Positions 22,485-33,003 of a stretch of 64,000 nucleotides of DNA are shown here, piece after piece (the stretch's first letter is position 1; the number at the start of each line of letters is the position of its first letter). The notes under the pieces are model-generated. The model ran no database searches, had not been told where the DNA came from, and saw nothing but the letters and a program-made list of their open reading frames with translations. Origin of the DNA: Scilla litardierei. Its lineage: Eukaryota; Streptophyta; Magnoliopsida; Asparagales; Asparagaceae. The stretch covers positions 156,904,817 through 156,968,816 of the forward strand of contig CM061132.1 in assembly GCA_030789695.1 (NCBI GenBank), read 5' to 3'. Position numbers and translations under genes: made by a program.

Positions 22485-23566
22485 TGTTTCAGAGTGTTTT
22501 CTCACTACAAAGCGTTGACCGTGGAGAACCCGGGCAACGTGGTCAAGGGGCCCGCTTGGGTCCCTCGGGGGCTTCGAATCGGTGCAGATGGGGCGAGGGG
22601 AAGCCTCGGCCCTGGTTGAGACGCTCGGCCTCGGACAGACGAGCACGGCCTCGGAGGTAGGGCGACGAGGGGTAGCCTCAGTCGTCCGGCTAGATGCGTG
22701 TTCGGCGAAGGGCGAGGGGAAGCCTCGGCCTGGGTCGAGACGCTCGGCCTCGGTGGGTTGCGCTCGGCCTCGGCGGTCGGACGACGAGGGGAAGCCTCAA
22801 TCGTCCAGCTGGTTGCGTGGTCGGCGAAGGGCGAGGGGAAGCCTCGGCCCGGGTCGAGACGCTCGGCCTCGGTGGGTTGCGCTCGGCCTCGGCGGTCGGA
22901 CGACGAGGGGAAGCCTCAATCGTCCAGCTGGTTGCGTGGTCGGCGAAGGGCGGAGGGGAAGCCTCGGCCCGTTGTTTGGGTATCCTCCTGCGAAGACGAG
23001 AACACTCGTCAGGGGGGCCGGACCTTGGTTCCGGCCAAAACCCCTCCGATGCCTAAGTCAGACAGAGATCTGAAAGAGGAGGCCCGGCGGAGACGGTTCG
23101 ACTCGTGAGGAGATCGGAACGGCGTCTCACGGTGCGAGCGGGGGAGGAAGGAAATGATATGGGGGAACTAGGTCGTTGATGGAGTACCTTAGGTTCTAGA
23201 TACCTGAGATGCGGTCCCTTATCCTGTTGTCCTCCTAGCCCCTTTATAGACCTCCGCCGTGATTGCCCCCGACCCACGTTGCTCGTCCGCCCCCAATCGT
23301 GCCCCCTCAATCCGCCCCCTGCCGCCGCTCCCTGCGCCATGCCAGCCTCCCCCCATAACTGCCATTAAGTGGTCGTGGGATCGAGGGAGCGGTTATCGCA
23401 TGAGTGGGTGAGTGACCCGTATGTTACCGGGGCCGGGTCGGATCTACATTCGGGGGAGTCCCCGATAGGGCCTTATCGAGTGGGCCTGTGTGCTCAGATG
23501 GGCCATTGACCGGGGGTCGGGTTTTCAGGCTCGTGTCTTTCGGGCCTCGGCCAAATAGGCGTAACA
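22485..23566 (-). mobile_element. Tat1 5' LTR (1082 bp)
   Basis: Direct repeat of 15710-16791. The downstream flank GTACC (23567-23571) completes the target duplication. The full element is 15710-23566, 7.86 kb, non-autonomous. Confidence 0.93.
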
Positions 23567-23571
23567 GTACC

Positions 23572-24044
23572 GTTTTTAACGGAATTTGGATTTCCATTTC
23601 TATTTTGAACAAATTCGGTTATAAGTGTTCAATTTTGAATGGAAAATTTGGTTGTCTCTTAATTCAAAATTAGTTTATTCTAGTTCTTTAAAAGATCATT
23701 ATAATCTTCATTTATTTGGAAATATTGCTTCATCTATAGAATTCCTGCATTTAAGTACATGTGTTGTAATGAAAGAATTAACAGTTTAGAATTCAGTTAT
23801 ATTTTGATTGCAGCTTATATCCTTAATAAAGTTTCAACAAATGAATCACTTGCATGTTTGGAGATGTCCAACTAAGGTAAGGCTTTATAAGCCTAATAAA
23901 GTAATAGGACATACTGCTAATGATTTTCTAATTTTGTTGAATAGTTTAAAGTTGATATTATTTTGTAAGGTTTTACATAATCACACTGTTAAGTTAGTTT
24001 ACGAATTAGGAAATGCACACCTATTTGAGGATGCTGAGTTTTAG
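23572..24044 (+). pseudogene. Copia pre-integrase and integrase remnants
   Basis: Pieces match Copia pol in order. ISILNKFGYKCSILNGKF (about 23590-23645) is the region before the integrase zinc finger. AAYILNKVST then HLHVWRCPTKVRLYKPN (about 23812-23905) and GNAHLFEDAEF (24010-24044) belong to the C-terminal integrase core. The catalytic core between them is missing and frames shift. This is the continuation of the Copia broken at 15709. Confidence 0.65.
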
Positions 24045-24645
24045 GGGGGAAGTTTGGTTAGTGACATTATTCTTGAAGAAGATTAATCTCACAGGTGTTG
24101 TTGGCATTGTTCAGGATGGTATTTCTGACATTGTTCAAGACACAATAAATTCAAGATAATGTTGCAATTCCTCCTATTCAGAAAATTGTTCATAAGGACA
24201 AACTCCAGCACCCTCAAAGCACTAATTGCCATTCGGGAAATCCATTAAAAAGATGACAAGCTCACTGTTGACATTAGGATGATGGAAGTTCGACTTACAT
24301 CAAGTCATAAAAGTTCTACATCTCTAAAATGGATTATTGCATTAATTAAGAAAGTCTTTAAATGATACTTAAAATCTTTTTCTCATTGCCATAAGGTTTG
24401 AAACCTATTGATTGTAAATAGTTTTTTATAATCAAAAGGAATTCAAAAGGGTGTTAAGAAAAGTTTTAAAGCGTATCACTCAGAGACTTTATACGGAAAA
24501 GAATGCATTAATTGTAAAGAGTCTTTTATTCAGTTTTCATGAAAGACTCTATAAGGTTTATAATGGCATTAGTAGAGAATTTCAATATCGTTACTGATAT
24601 ATTAAATTTCATTAAGTGATCACCTCGTTCGGTTTTGAGATGATA
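24045..24645 (+). pseudogene. Decayed Copia pol, frames lost
   Basis: It lies between the integrase end and the RT fragment, where the N-terminal RT should be. I cannot read a convincing RT motif; the segment is AT-rich and full of stops. Confidence 0.35.
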
Positions 24646-24912
24646 TTTAATGATGTTATCTAAGTTCTGTGGGAGCATGTAGTTTATATAATATCTATGT
24701 GGTAATGAATGCTAAGTTCTGTGGGAGACAAGTTTAGTCTCAAAATTGCCTAATCTTAAGAAGATTTCATATATCTCACTAATAGGGAGTCTAAAGTATG
24801 CTCAGTTTTATATGCATTTGGTTGTTGCATATATTACAGGTGTGTTGGGCAGATTGTTAAGTTCAGGAGTTGACCATTTGACAGCAGCCAAATGTGTCTT
24901 ACGGTATTTATG
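24646..24912 (+). pseudogene. Copia RT C-terminal fragment, copy 2
   Basis: Same segment as 11396-11665, with SLIGSLKYAQ...RYLWRTKGLHVQVFYQ continuing a little further. Here it is in the normal pol order after integrase. The upstream catalytic YVDD region is absent. Confidence 0.7.
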
Positions 24913-25047
24913 GAGAACAAAAGGGTTACATGTTCAAGTTTTTTATCAGGAGTTGACCATTTGACAGCAGCCAAATGTGTCTTACGGTATTTATGGAGAA
25001 CAAAAGGGTTACATGTTCAAGTTTTTTATCAGGAGTTGACCATTTAA
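24864..25047 (+). repeat. 83-bp tandem repeat, 2.2 copies, inside the RT fragment
   Basis: CAGGAGTTGACCATTTGACA starts at 24864 and 24947, and a partial unit starts at 25030. The units look identical. The third stops a few bases before LARD-A LTR sequence resumes, so this is the right edge of the composite. Confidence 0.9.
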
Positions 25048-25052
25048 CATCA

Positions 25053-26307
25053 TCAAACAAATTGAACTTAAACATTATTAACATAACGAATATTTCATGA
25101 AACATATGCATAATTATATGTATCAATAGCATGTCATTGAGAACATGATTAGCACAAACCAACTTAACTTGAAACAAAACTACGCCATGATAAGTACTAA
25201 GTAAAATTAGCATATGAATCTGTCTAAACTGTAAGTGCAGAAAGAACGGCTCGGTTACCCTATCTACAGTCAGAATTAGCTTTTAGTCCCTTCTTCAAAG
25301 TTGTAGATATGGCAGTCTTGCATTGCCATACCAAATTTCAGAAAATAATATAATATGGGTGATTTATTGTGATCAGTTTAGTAACAGATGACAGTACCGC
25401 ATAAAAACAGAAACATTGCACCAACTTCGACAGTGCTTTTCTCCCATTTACAAGCAGATCTGGGTGAAATAAAAAATTGGGTATTGTTCATCTTGAAGAG
25501 TAGTTGTCCAAAATGTCCTAGAACATCTAATTTCAATAAGAATTGTGGTCGAAATCTTGGTTTTAATACAAAGTGTCAAAACTGCCAGAAATTGGACAAG
25601 TTACAGAAAAAGTCCTATTTCTCCTACATTTTGAATTGAACATATATCATGTGTTATATGATGTTGGGGTAGGACTTCGAGATCTACATGAATATGTTTT
25701 TTTTTCAGATTTTTATTTCATCTATGTTGGGAGATATTCTCAGTTTAACAGAGAATAAAAATACTGGAATTTCAGAACAGTTTTGATTGAAAACCAGTAG
25801 GCATATCCGAATTTTTATAAAATCATACAGTTAGAATTTGGCAAAATGATCTAAATGAAAGTTGTTCATAACAATGAGATACCCAACATTTAAAATTTCC
25901 AAAGCATTCTCATTAGCCAATTAACCCTAGCACTTAGTCAAAGTTTCAGTTTTTCTGGATCAAATTTCAGATTGAAGAACAAAAGTGTTTCATGAAAGTT
26001 AATTAATTCTCCATGTCCTAAAACTAAATTCTACCTAGGTGAAAGGAATTTCTACCTTATAAAGTCCACCAAAAATTCTTTGGCCCTTCTTATTTCATTG
26101 ATGAACTTGGGCTCCTAGTCCTCCTTCAAGCTCCTAACTTGACCTTCAAAAATTGGATTTTTGGAGAGTGTTTGAGGTTATTTTGGTGTTAAAATGATGA
26201 GGAAAGGGCATGGCTTCTTGGTGGTGATTTGGGTGGTGATTTGGTAGGAGAGTGGTGGTGGGATGGTGGTGAAAAAGGGAGAAAAGGGGAGGATGAAAAT
26301 TTGGACA

Positions 26308-26339
<32 letters not shown>

Positions 26340-26755
26340 GGTGAGAATGAGAGAGAGATGAAGGAAATTTGGTTTTGCTTTTCTTTTTTTGATAATTTGA
26401 TTTTCTCCCAAAAATTCTCAACCATTCATTTAGTCAAAAGCTAATGCCATGTGTATACTCTTTACCATGCAAGATGACACATTAGTAGGTTATGTGTCAT
26501 GGCTACTAATTTTTGAATTTGTATTTTTAGGAAAATAAAAATACAAAAGGAAATACATCATTCCTCTTTTAATACATGATATTTCATCCTAATACTCTTA
26601 TTTACTAATATCAATGATGAGTTTAAAATCTTTTAAAAATAATTCCTACACCAAATTAATTAAAGAAAAATACAAGCATACTCCCAAAAATTATACGTAC
26701 GTATTTACGCCAAAATACGTATAAATACGCGTACATTAAAATTGGGGTCATTACA
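25053..26755 (-). mobile_element. LARD-A LTR, right copy, part 2
   Basis: It resumes at CAAACAAATTGAAC, exactly where 9798 left off relative to 4628, and ends ...GGGGTCATTACA. Together with 8476-9798 it makes one 3.03-kb LTR. It contains (AG)13 at 26314-26339. Confidence 0.87.
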
Positions 26756-27288
26756 CCGTAAATAATCACGTACATTACTAGCTTCATAAAGAACTTAAAT
26801 TAGTGTGCCCGCAAGGGTCACGGCTATGTCTGCAAGGATCACGCCATGAATAAGTCCGTAAAGATCAGATTCGATCCAAGTACACCAACTTTGAGAATAC
26901 TTGAATAATACATGTAGAATCTAGCAAAATACGTGATATAACATGTGAAATAGGATGAAAATACATATAAACCAAAGATTACAACCCCATAACTACATCA
27001 CAACCAACACACAAGCGTATTATCCACACATGGAGAGAAGAAAACTCAATTTCATTAGCAAATACATGATCAAAAGGTCAAAATACATGCTAAATACGTG
27101 AAATACAAGGTATAAGTTGAGATTTATATCACCAAAGCTCCTCAAAAACCTTGGAATTCCTTCTGCAAGAGCCTATGTTCTCCGTCTCCAAAGCCCCAGA
27201 AAATCTCACGAAAATACGCTCTGTAGCCCCTCCAATATGCTCAAAATACGCCCAAAAACAAGTCTGAATACTCTCTGGAATACAAGGG

Positions 27289-27297
27289 TATTTATAG
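27289..27297 (-). promoter_or_regulatory. TATA box (- strand)
   Basis: CTATAAATA on the - strand, with a GC-rich repeat array immediately upstream. Confidence 0.45.
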
Positions 27298-27385
27298 GGA
27301 TTTTAAGTCGGTTGCAATTCCGATAAAATTGCTTAAACCCGCTTTAAAACGGCTTGGATCCGAAAACCCTAACCGCTGCATTTTT

Positions 27386-27922
27386 CGACCATCGGATCGT
27401 GCGGGATTTGACACAGGATCGCCACGTGTCCTTGGGTTCGGATCGTCGCCCACGTCCGCTTCGTCGATCCGAGTACGCTTCGGATTCAATCGCTGCCATT
27501 GGATTAGAAATTGGACACCTTGGATTTCGCCTCGTCGCCCTGTGGAGTATGTGTTTCGGGCGGCTTCGTTTCTGTCCGTTGGATTTTTGATCGTGCGGAT
27601 GTGAGCCGGCCACGTCACCCTGCAGCACATGTAAGTCGCCTTTCGATTTCGAATTCAAGCGGAGATGGTCTGGGCCGTTGGATCTTGATCGAGCGGTTGA
27701 CGAGGTGCCACGTCGCCCCGCTGTTTCGTCCACTCGATATGAGCGGGAAGCCTCCGATAGCTGACACGTGTCCAGAGAAAGTCCCCGCTTTGCTTTACAC
27801 TCGGGGAGGAATCTCGTCCGTTGGATTACAATCCAATGCACATATAAGCACCGCGTCGCCCGCTTGTTGTGAGACGTCGGATGAGGCTTCAACCGTCGGA
27901 TGTGAGCCACGTGTCCCACGGA
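27386..27922. repeat. Repeat array with CCGTTGGAT and CACGTG modules
   Basis: Six or so imperfect units pair a CCGT(T/C)GGAT block with CCACGT(G/C)(T/G)CC. Examples lie near 27388-27430, 27576-27620, 27672-27718, 27748-27772, 27808-27866 and 27893-27920. Several contain the G-box core CACGTG (about 27423, 27764, 27908). Confidence 0.6.
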
Positions 27923-28257
27923 AGCGGGAGCACCGTATTTACGACGTATTTGCACCGTATTTCAAGCATATTTCCTCGTATTTCAGCTTTTTTAAAATGG
28001 TATTCTGCATTTAATAAATCATAGAAATTAGCACAAATCTCAGAAAAATACAAATAAATAGTCGTTAGAATCATGAGATCGAGATCTTCGTATGAAAATA
28101 CTAAACGGACAGAAATACTCAATATATTGTTGTTTTGTGCATAAAATGAGAGTTCGCTCTAATAATTAATGGTATTCAAAATACGATCATATTAGAGACC
28201 AAATAAGTACCATGTATGCACAAAATGGGGCTAAATGAGGGGCTAAATATATAATAT

Positions 28258-28682
28258 TTACCATGAATCAATAATCTTGAATGAGTCTTTCGTATAAACT
28301 GGAGAGAAAGTCTCATTATAATCAATACTTTCCTTTTGAGTGAAACCCTTTGCAACAAGACGTGCCTTATATCTTTCCACTTCGCCCTTTGAATTCCTCT
28401 TAGTTTTAAATATCCATTTAGAACCAATGGGTTTCATACCTTCTGGCAATGGGACAAGATCCTAAACGTCATTGTCCTTCATAGACTTAATTTCCTCATT
28501 CATGCCATCTTTCCATTTTTAAGTATTAGAACTTTCCATGGCTTGATGGAAGTTGATAGGATCATCTTACAGCACTCTAATGTCAAACTCATGTTCTTGG
28601 AGAAATGCAATGTAGTTGTTGGTACTGCACTTCTCCTATCTCTAGTGGATCTCCTTAATGGCATATGTTTTGGATGTGCATG
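28258..28682 (-). pseudogene. Copia reverse transcriptase fragment
   Basis: On the - strand the frames give PLRRSTRDRRSAVPTTT (start of the RT region) and, after shifts, LILKNGKMA and then [18 protein letters not shown] followed by [14 protein letters not shown] and DYNETFSPV. These are the N-terminal RVT_2 motifs. The piece is cut at 28257 by unrelated sequence and at 28683 by a LARD LTR. The palm-domain catalytic residues are not included. Confidence 0.8.
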
Positions 28683-29002
28683 TGTCACGACCCGCTTCCC
28701 AGGATCCCGATAAGTACGAATCTGTATCAGGTATTCCCAGAACTACCGGTGTGAAGAAGAAAGATGAAGAGAGAATACAAGTATATCAGAAAACTCTGCA
28801 TGCCACTGCGCACGTGCTGGGAAGTACATGCAATGCTCCAACTCAACCATTTAAATTCAAATGGTGTTTAAAAATAATTTAAAAATAATTTTATCATTAC
28901 AAAAATTAGGAAAAATTCATAAAAATACCCAGAAATTTACACGTACACATACGTCCAGAAATACGTACATTATACTCGTATATACGAACATTGGGTATTA
29001 CA
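28683..29002 (-). mobile_element. LARD-B LTR, internally deleted (320 bp)
   Basis: Both ends match the LARD-A LTR: TGTCACGACCCGC...GTGCTGGGAAGTAC at the left and ...TTGGGTATTACA at the right. About 2.7 kb of the middle is missing. A polypurine tract identical in place and text (29003-29015) follows. Confidence 0.75.
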
Positions 29003-30602
29003 TTCTACCCACCTTAAAAATAAAGTCCGCCCTTGGACTTTCTAAGTTAATGGTCTAATCGGAGGTTGCGTAGATCTAGGGGTCTTCCATCACATGACAT
29101 ACTAGCACTACTATGTCAATACTACATACACATATGCTAATATCACCACATACATGCACTACTCATAGATGAATAATAGGATATAGACATTACATACACA
29201 CATACGATATACATATACGACTCAGCTACAATATATCTCACTTATATCTATAACATAAATAATTACATAGTAAGGCAATACACATCAATTGAAAGACAAT
29301 AGTAATACTTATCCCATACTATATATGTATACATCTATCTTAATCTAAGATCCAAATAACATGATTAGCACCCAATATACCTATAACTATACATTACTTA
29401 CAATAATGTATGATCATATATCAATACATATGTCGAATATTAAGGCATTTTCATACATACCAAATATTAGGTCATATATGTATAGTATATCAACATACCA
29501 ACCAATACACACTCACTCTATCTGCAAAGATACATACATATATACTCCCATCCAATATTCACCTACGTAGTTCTATATTTATCCATTTATATACATACGC
29601 AAGTATACATACATATAAACTGCCAACTATTCATATATCTCACGTAGAATATATTCAATGCAGTGCGTGCATATGTGTGTATATGTATGTATATATGTAT
29701 GTATGTATACACACATACACACACAAGACCGTGTATTTACTATAATACAAGGAATACCCCAATACATTATACACACACACATGTATCCACAAGACGTAGT
29801 CATGTACATATAAATCTTATTCACACGTCACACATACATTCATATCTTCATATCATACACATATCTTCACACAATGTATATATACATATAAATACACACC
29901 AACATTGCTTAACTTGGCATATCTACTTATGTATAACTATACACACTACTTAGTAAGCCAATATATTTCACACACTACTTATGATTCATGTCCAAATTTA
30001 GCTATACATATATATACATATCTTACTATATCAATTCACACAATCACATTTATAGTATACATACACATATAATTACTCTATGTATACCATCATACACTCT
30101 TATACAACCAAGCATACCTCTACCTAGACTTACAAGTACATATCCATATACCAACACATATATCATGAATTTATTTATACACCAATATTTATACTCACAG
30201 ATACTTCATATATGTATATATACATCCATTAGATATCCATATACAAATATATCTCCTTACATCCTTTAAATATATAATTCAATATCTATACTTACAACTC
30301 TATGTATAATCGTATAGTCATCCATATACACTCAAATGTAGACAAGGCATGTATTAGTACATATTTAATATGATACACGGAACTCTATTACACAAATGGC
30401 ATGCCTTACACATAGATTCATACATCATATACTATCTACACCTCAATCCATACAAACAGCATTACTATACATATAACTCATAGTTCGTCCATATACGAAC
30501 ACTTATACTATATATTATAAGGATACACACAAGTAGTTATACAAGTATATATAATGTAGCTTATATACAGATATATATCTATAGATACACACATATATGG
30601 AT
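29003..30602 (-). mobile_element. LARD-B internal region, low complexity
   Basis: ATACAC-rich, G-poor sequence matching parts of LARD-A (for example 29947-30005 with 7596-7640). There is no coding potential. It is interrupted at about 30602 by Tat2, so its primer-binding site and second LTR are not in the window. Confidence 0.7.
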
Positions 30603-30639
30603 TGTTAAGGCCAAAAAATGACCAAAACAATTGATGTGC
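30603..30639 (-). mobile_element. Tat2 3' LTR, outer fragment
   Basis: TGTTAAGGCC... starts where the LARD text ends. It is separated from the rest of the LTR (47245-47955) by the Tekay insertion, shown by the TGTGC duplication. The exact start is uncertain. Confidence 0.5.
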
Positions 30640-32885
30640 TGTAACGGCCTGTTTTTCTAGTAGTATGTTTGACTGTTGTGTGCGTGTATTTTTACTTCGT
30701 TGATCCGATTATTTTCATCCGAGTGGTTAATCGTCCGCCCGTCGACTCGAGCGCGTCGTCGTTTTCAGTTAACCGTAGCGTAATTTTTATCTGTAAATCG
30801 TGATTGTTTTAATTAAAAAGGTTAATTATTAAATTACTTGTTACCGTTAACTAAATTACGTTTATTAAAAACTTTTCCTAAACTACCTTTACCATGTTAC
30901 TTTATCCTAACCCTAACCCACCCAATTGAATCCCACCGAAAGAATCGGTGAGATCCAACATCTGTATTCAAAGCCACCCACCTCACAACTACCCTCTTAA
31001 ATCTGTCCCTCCTCCATTCCCCGTTCTTAAACCAACCTGCAGGAACGAACAAGAACAAACAAACAGCAGCCATTTCACCACCTTCAGCAACCGCAACCCA
31101 CAGGAGCACCACCATCAACCCCTTCACCACCAGCAACAACCCAAGCCTCCACCTCATTCTCCCCCATTCAAATCAGCCTTCCACAGTCTCATTACAACCC
31201 AAATCAACCCAGATTACAAATCACAAATCAAAATCAACCGAAAATCAAACGATCCCAAAATCAAACCCCCGTCACCCGCGCCACCCCGAAGCTGCCGGAT
31301 CCGCCGTGCCCAGGCCCCTGCCGACATGCCGAGGCCGCCCTAGCCGCCGCCTTAGGCCGCCGCCCCCGCCTGAATCGCCAATCCGACGCCGCTGCTTCGA
31401 ATCCGACGCCGCCGCCGCTTGGATCCGCCCGCCGCCCCCAAGGTCGCCGCCCGCTGCCCCCAAGGTCGCCCCCCCCGATCTCGCAGCCGCCGCGTCACCC
31501 TAGCCGTCACCTTAGACCGCCGACGCCCCTGCAACAAAAAAAAGAGAGAAAGAAAGAGAAACGGGAGAAGAAGAGAAGAGGCAGGGAGAGAAAGAAGAGA
31601 GGGTGAGATTTTTTGTATTAGGTTGTAAAGTATTAAGTTATTATTATAAAAGTTTTGTAAGTAAAGTTAAGTTAAGGTTTTAATTTAATTAGTATTAGGT
31701 TAAATTAGATAAGTAAGTTAATTTTATAAGTTAAGAAATTTTTATATTAAGTTTTAGTTATAAGTTAGTGTAACTTGCCCTCTTAACTTACTATTAATTC
31801 GTTAAGCTAACTCGTTCGTAACCCGTGTGAACCAGGTACACCGACCGCCCTTCAAAACACGCCTTTCACGACAAGGCGATTTTTGGTAACTCATCGTACC
31901 CTTGGCATGGGTCTTAAAAACAAAAACAAATGCATGCCAAACTAGTTTTATTTCATTATTACAGTGTTTCCATTTTTAAGCTGTTAGCTAAAATTGCGCG
32001 GTATCGTATCGTAAATTGCACAGTATCGTAAAGGGAGAATTGGGCTACTTGACATGATTGACAGAAAATTGTGACAGGAAATGTAAAATTGCACTGACAC
32101 TGGGTTTTGGGGTAACTTATAATGGCGAGGGTACGGGAGCAACTAGTCCAGACTTTGTTGTCACCGTGCGGGTTCTAGCAACCCATAACAGTGCCGCTGA
32201 CAACCATCACAGATCACAGATCACAGATTATTGCACAGTACTCAGAGAATTGGTTCGCCCGGGTAGCACCCGCGGCAAGAGTTGGCCTCTTGGTTGCTTA
32301 CTGTACCCCGCATTATAAGTCACAGTCTAGGTAAAGGCACAAATAGACTCTCGCATCATAGTTACTTTTATCATTGCACTTTTAACTGCTAGAAATTGTT
32401 GATAGCTGTAAAACTGCGAAGTTTACTTTTTCTGCTACTATTATTGTTCGTACTTTACCTCTTTTCTTTTAAAATGCCATGCTTGTATATTTGTTTCAAA
32501 ATCCATGTATAGAGATACTTTGAGTTACGTCTGATCCTGGCGACCCTTCTCTTTGTGGTGGACTCGCCAGATATCTCACAGGTCGAGGAGGCCGCAGACG
32601 CTGAGTTTGTGGTTGAGTACGACCAGCAGGACCAGCAGGACCCTGTGTATTGAGAGTGAGTGTGAGAGATTTGCTATGTTGCTTTCAGTGTGGATTGATG
32701 TATCTTTTGTATTCTGTTGTATTTTCCTTTCCTGTTAGCTGCTGGGTTGTAATAAGGTTGTAAAACCACTTTCATTATCATTATTTTGGCGTATTTCTGC
32801 AACAGAGCCTGTGTTGACTTCATTGGTGCCTAGCAGGACTTGTGCATGTCCAAACAGTAACGGGCCCCGGAAGTGGGTCGTTACA
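30640..32885 (+). mobile_element. Tekay chromovirus 5' LTR (2246 bp)
   Basis: TGTAACGGCC...GGGTCGTTACA has matching terminal inverted hexamers. The copy at 45022-47244 is about 1% diverged plus a short deletion near 45829. TSD TGTGC lies at 30635-30639 and 47245-47249. Both LTRs hold a short acidic frame ending DQQDQQDPVY (about 32516-32653). Confidence 0.95.
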
Positions 32886-32889
32886 AGTT

Positions 32890-32907
32890 TGGTGGCCCAT
32901 GCAGGTC
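32890..32907 (+). other. Tekay primer-binding site, tRNA-Ile type
   Basis: TGGTGGCCCATGCAGGTC begins four bases after the LTR. It is complementary, as far as I recall the tRNA, to the 3' end of plant tRNA-Ile (acceptor 5' strand GGCCCAT). Confidence 0.65.
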
Positions 32908-33003
32908 CGCGCTAAAAGCCACATGAACAATATAGGAAGTTCAGAATATGTCTTATAAAATACTCAATGGAACTGATCAAACCTTATGAAATGCAGATAA
33001 GCC

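Larger units (their letters stand above)
26756..28257 (-). mobile_element. LTR-like segment of an unidentified element
   Basis: No protein homology. A - strand TATA box at 27289-27297 lies downstream (in - direction) of a GC-richer repeat array with G-boxes, which is the layout of an LTR U3. The left end is cut by LARD-A and the right end meets a Copia RT fragment. The open frames at 27292-27955 overlap each other on both strands and resemble nothing I know. Confidence 0.35.

Noticed and set aside
27292..28014. Several 90-200 aa frames near 27300-28000
   Set aside because: They overlap on opposite strands, match the G-box repeat array, and have no recognisable domain.
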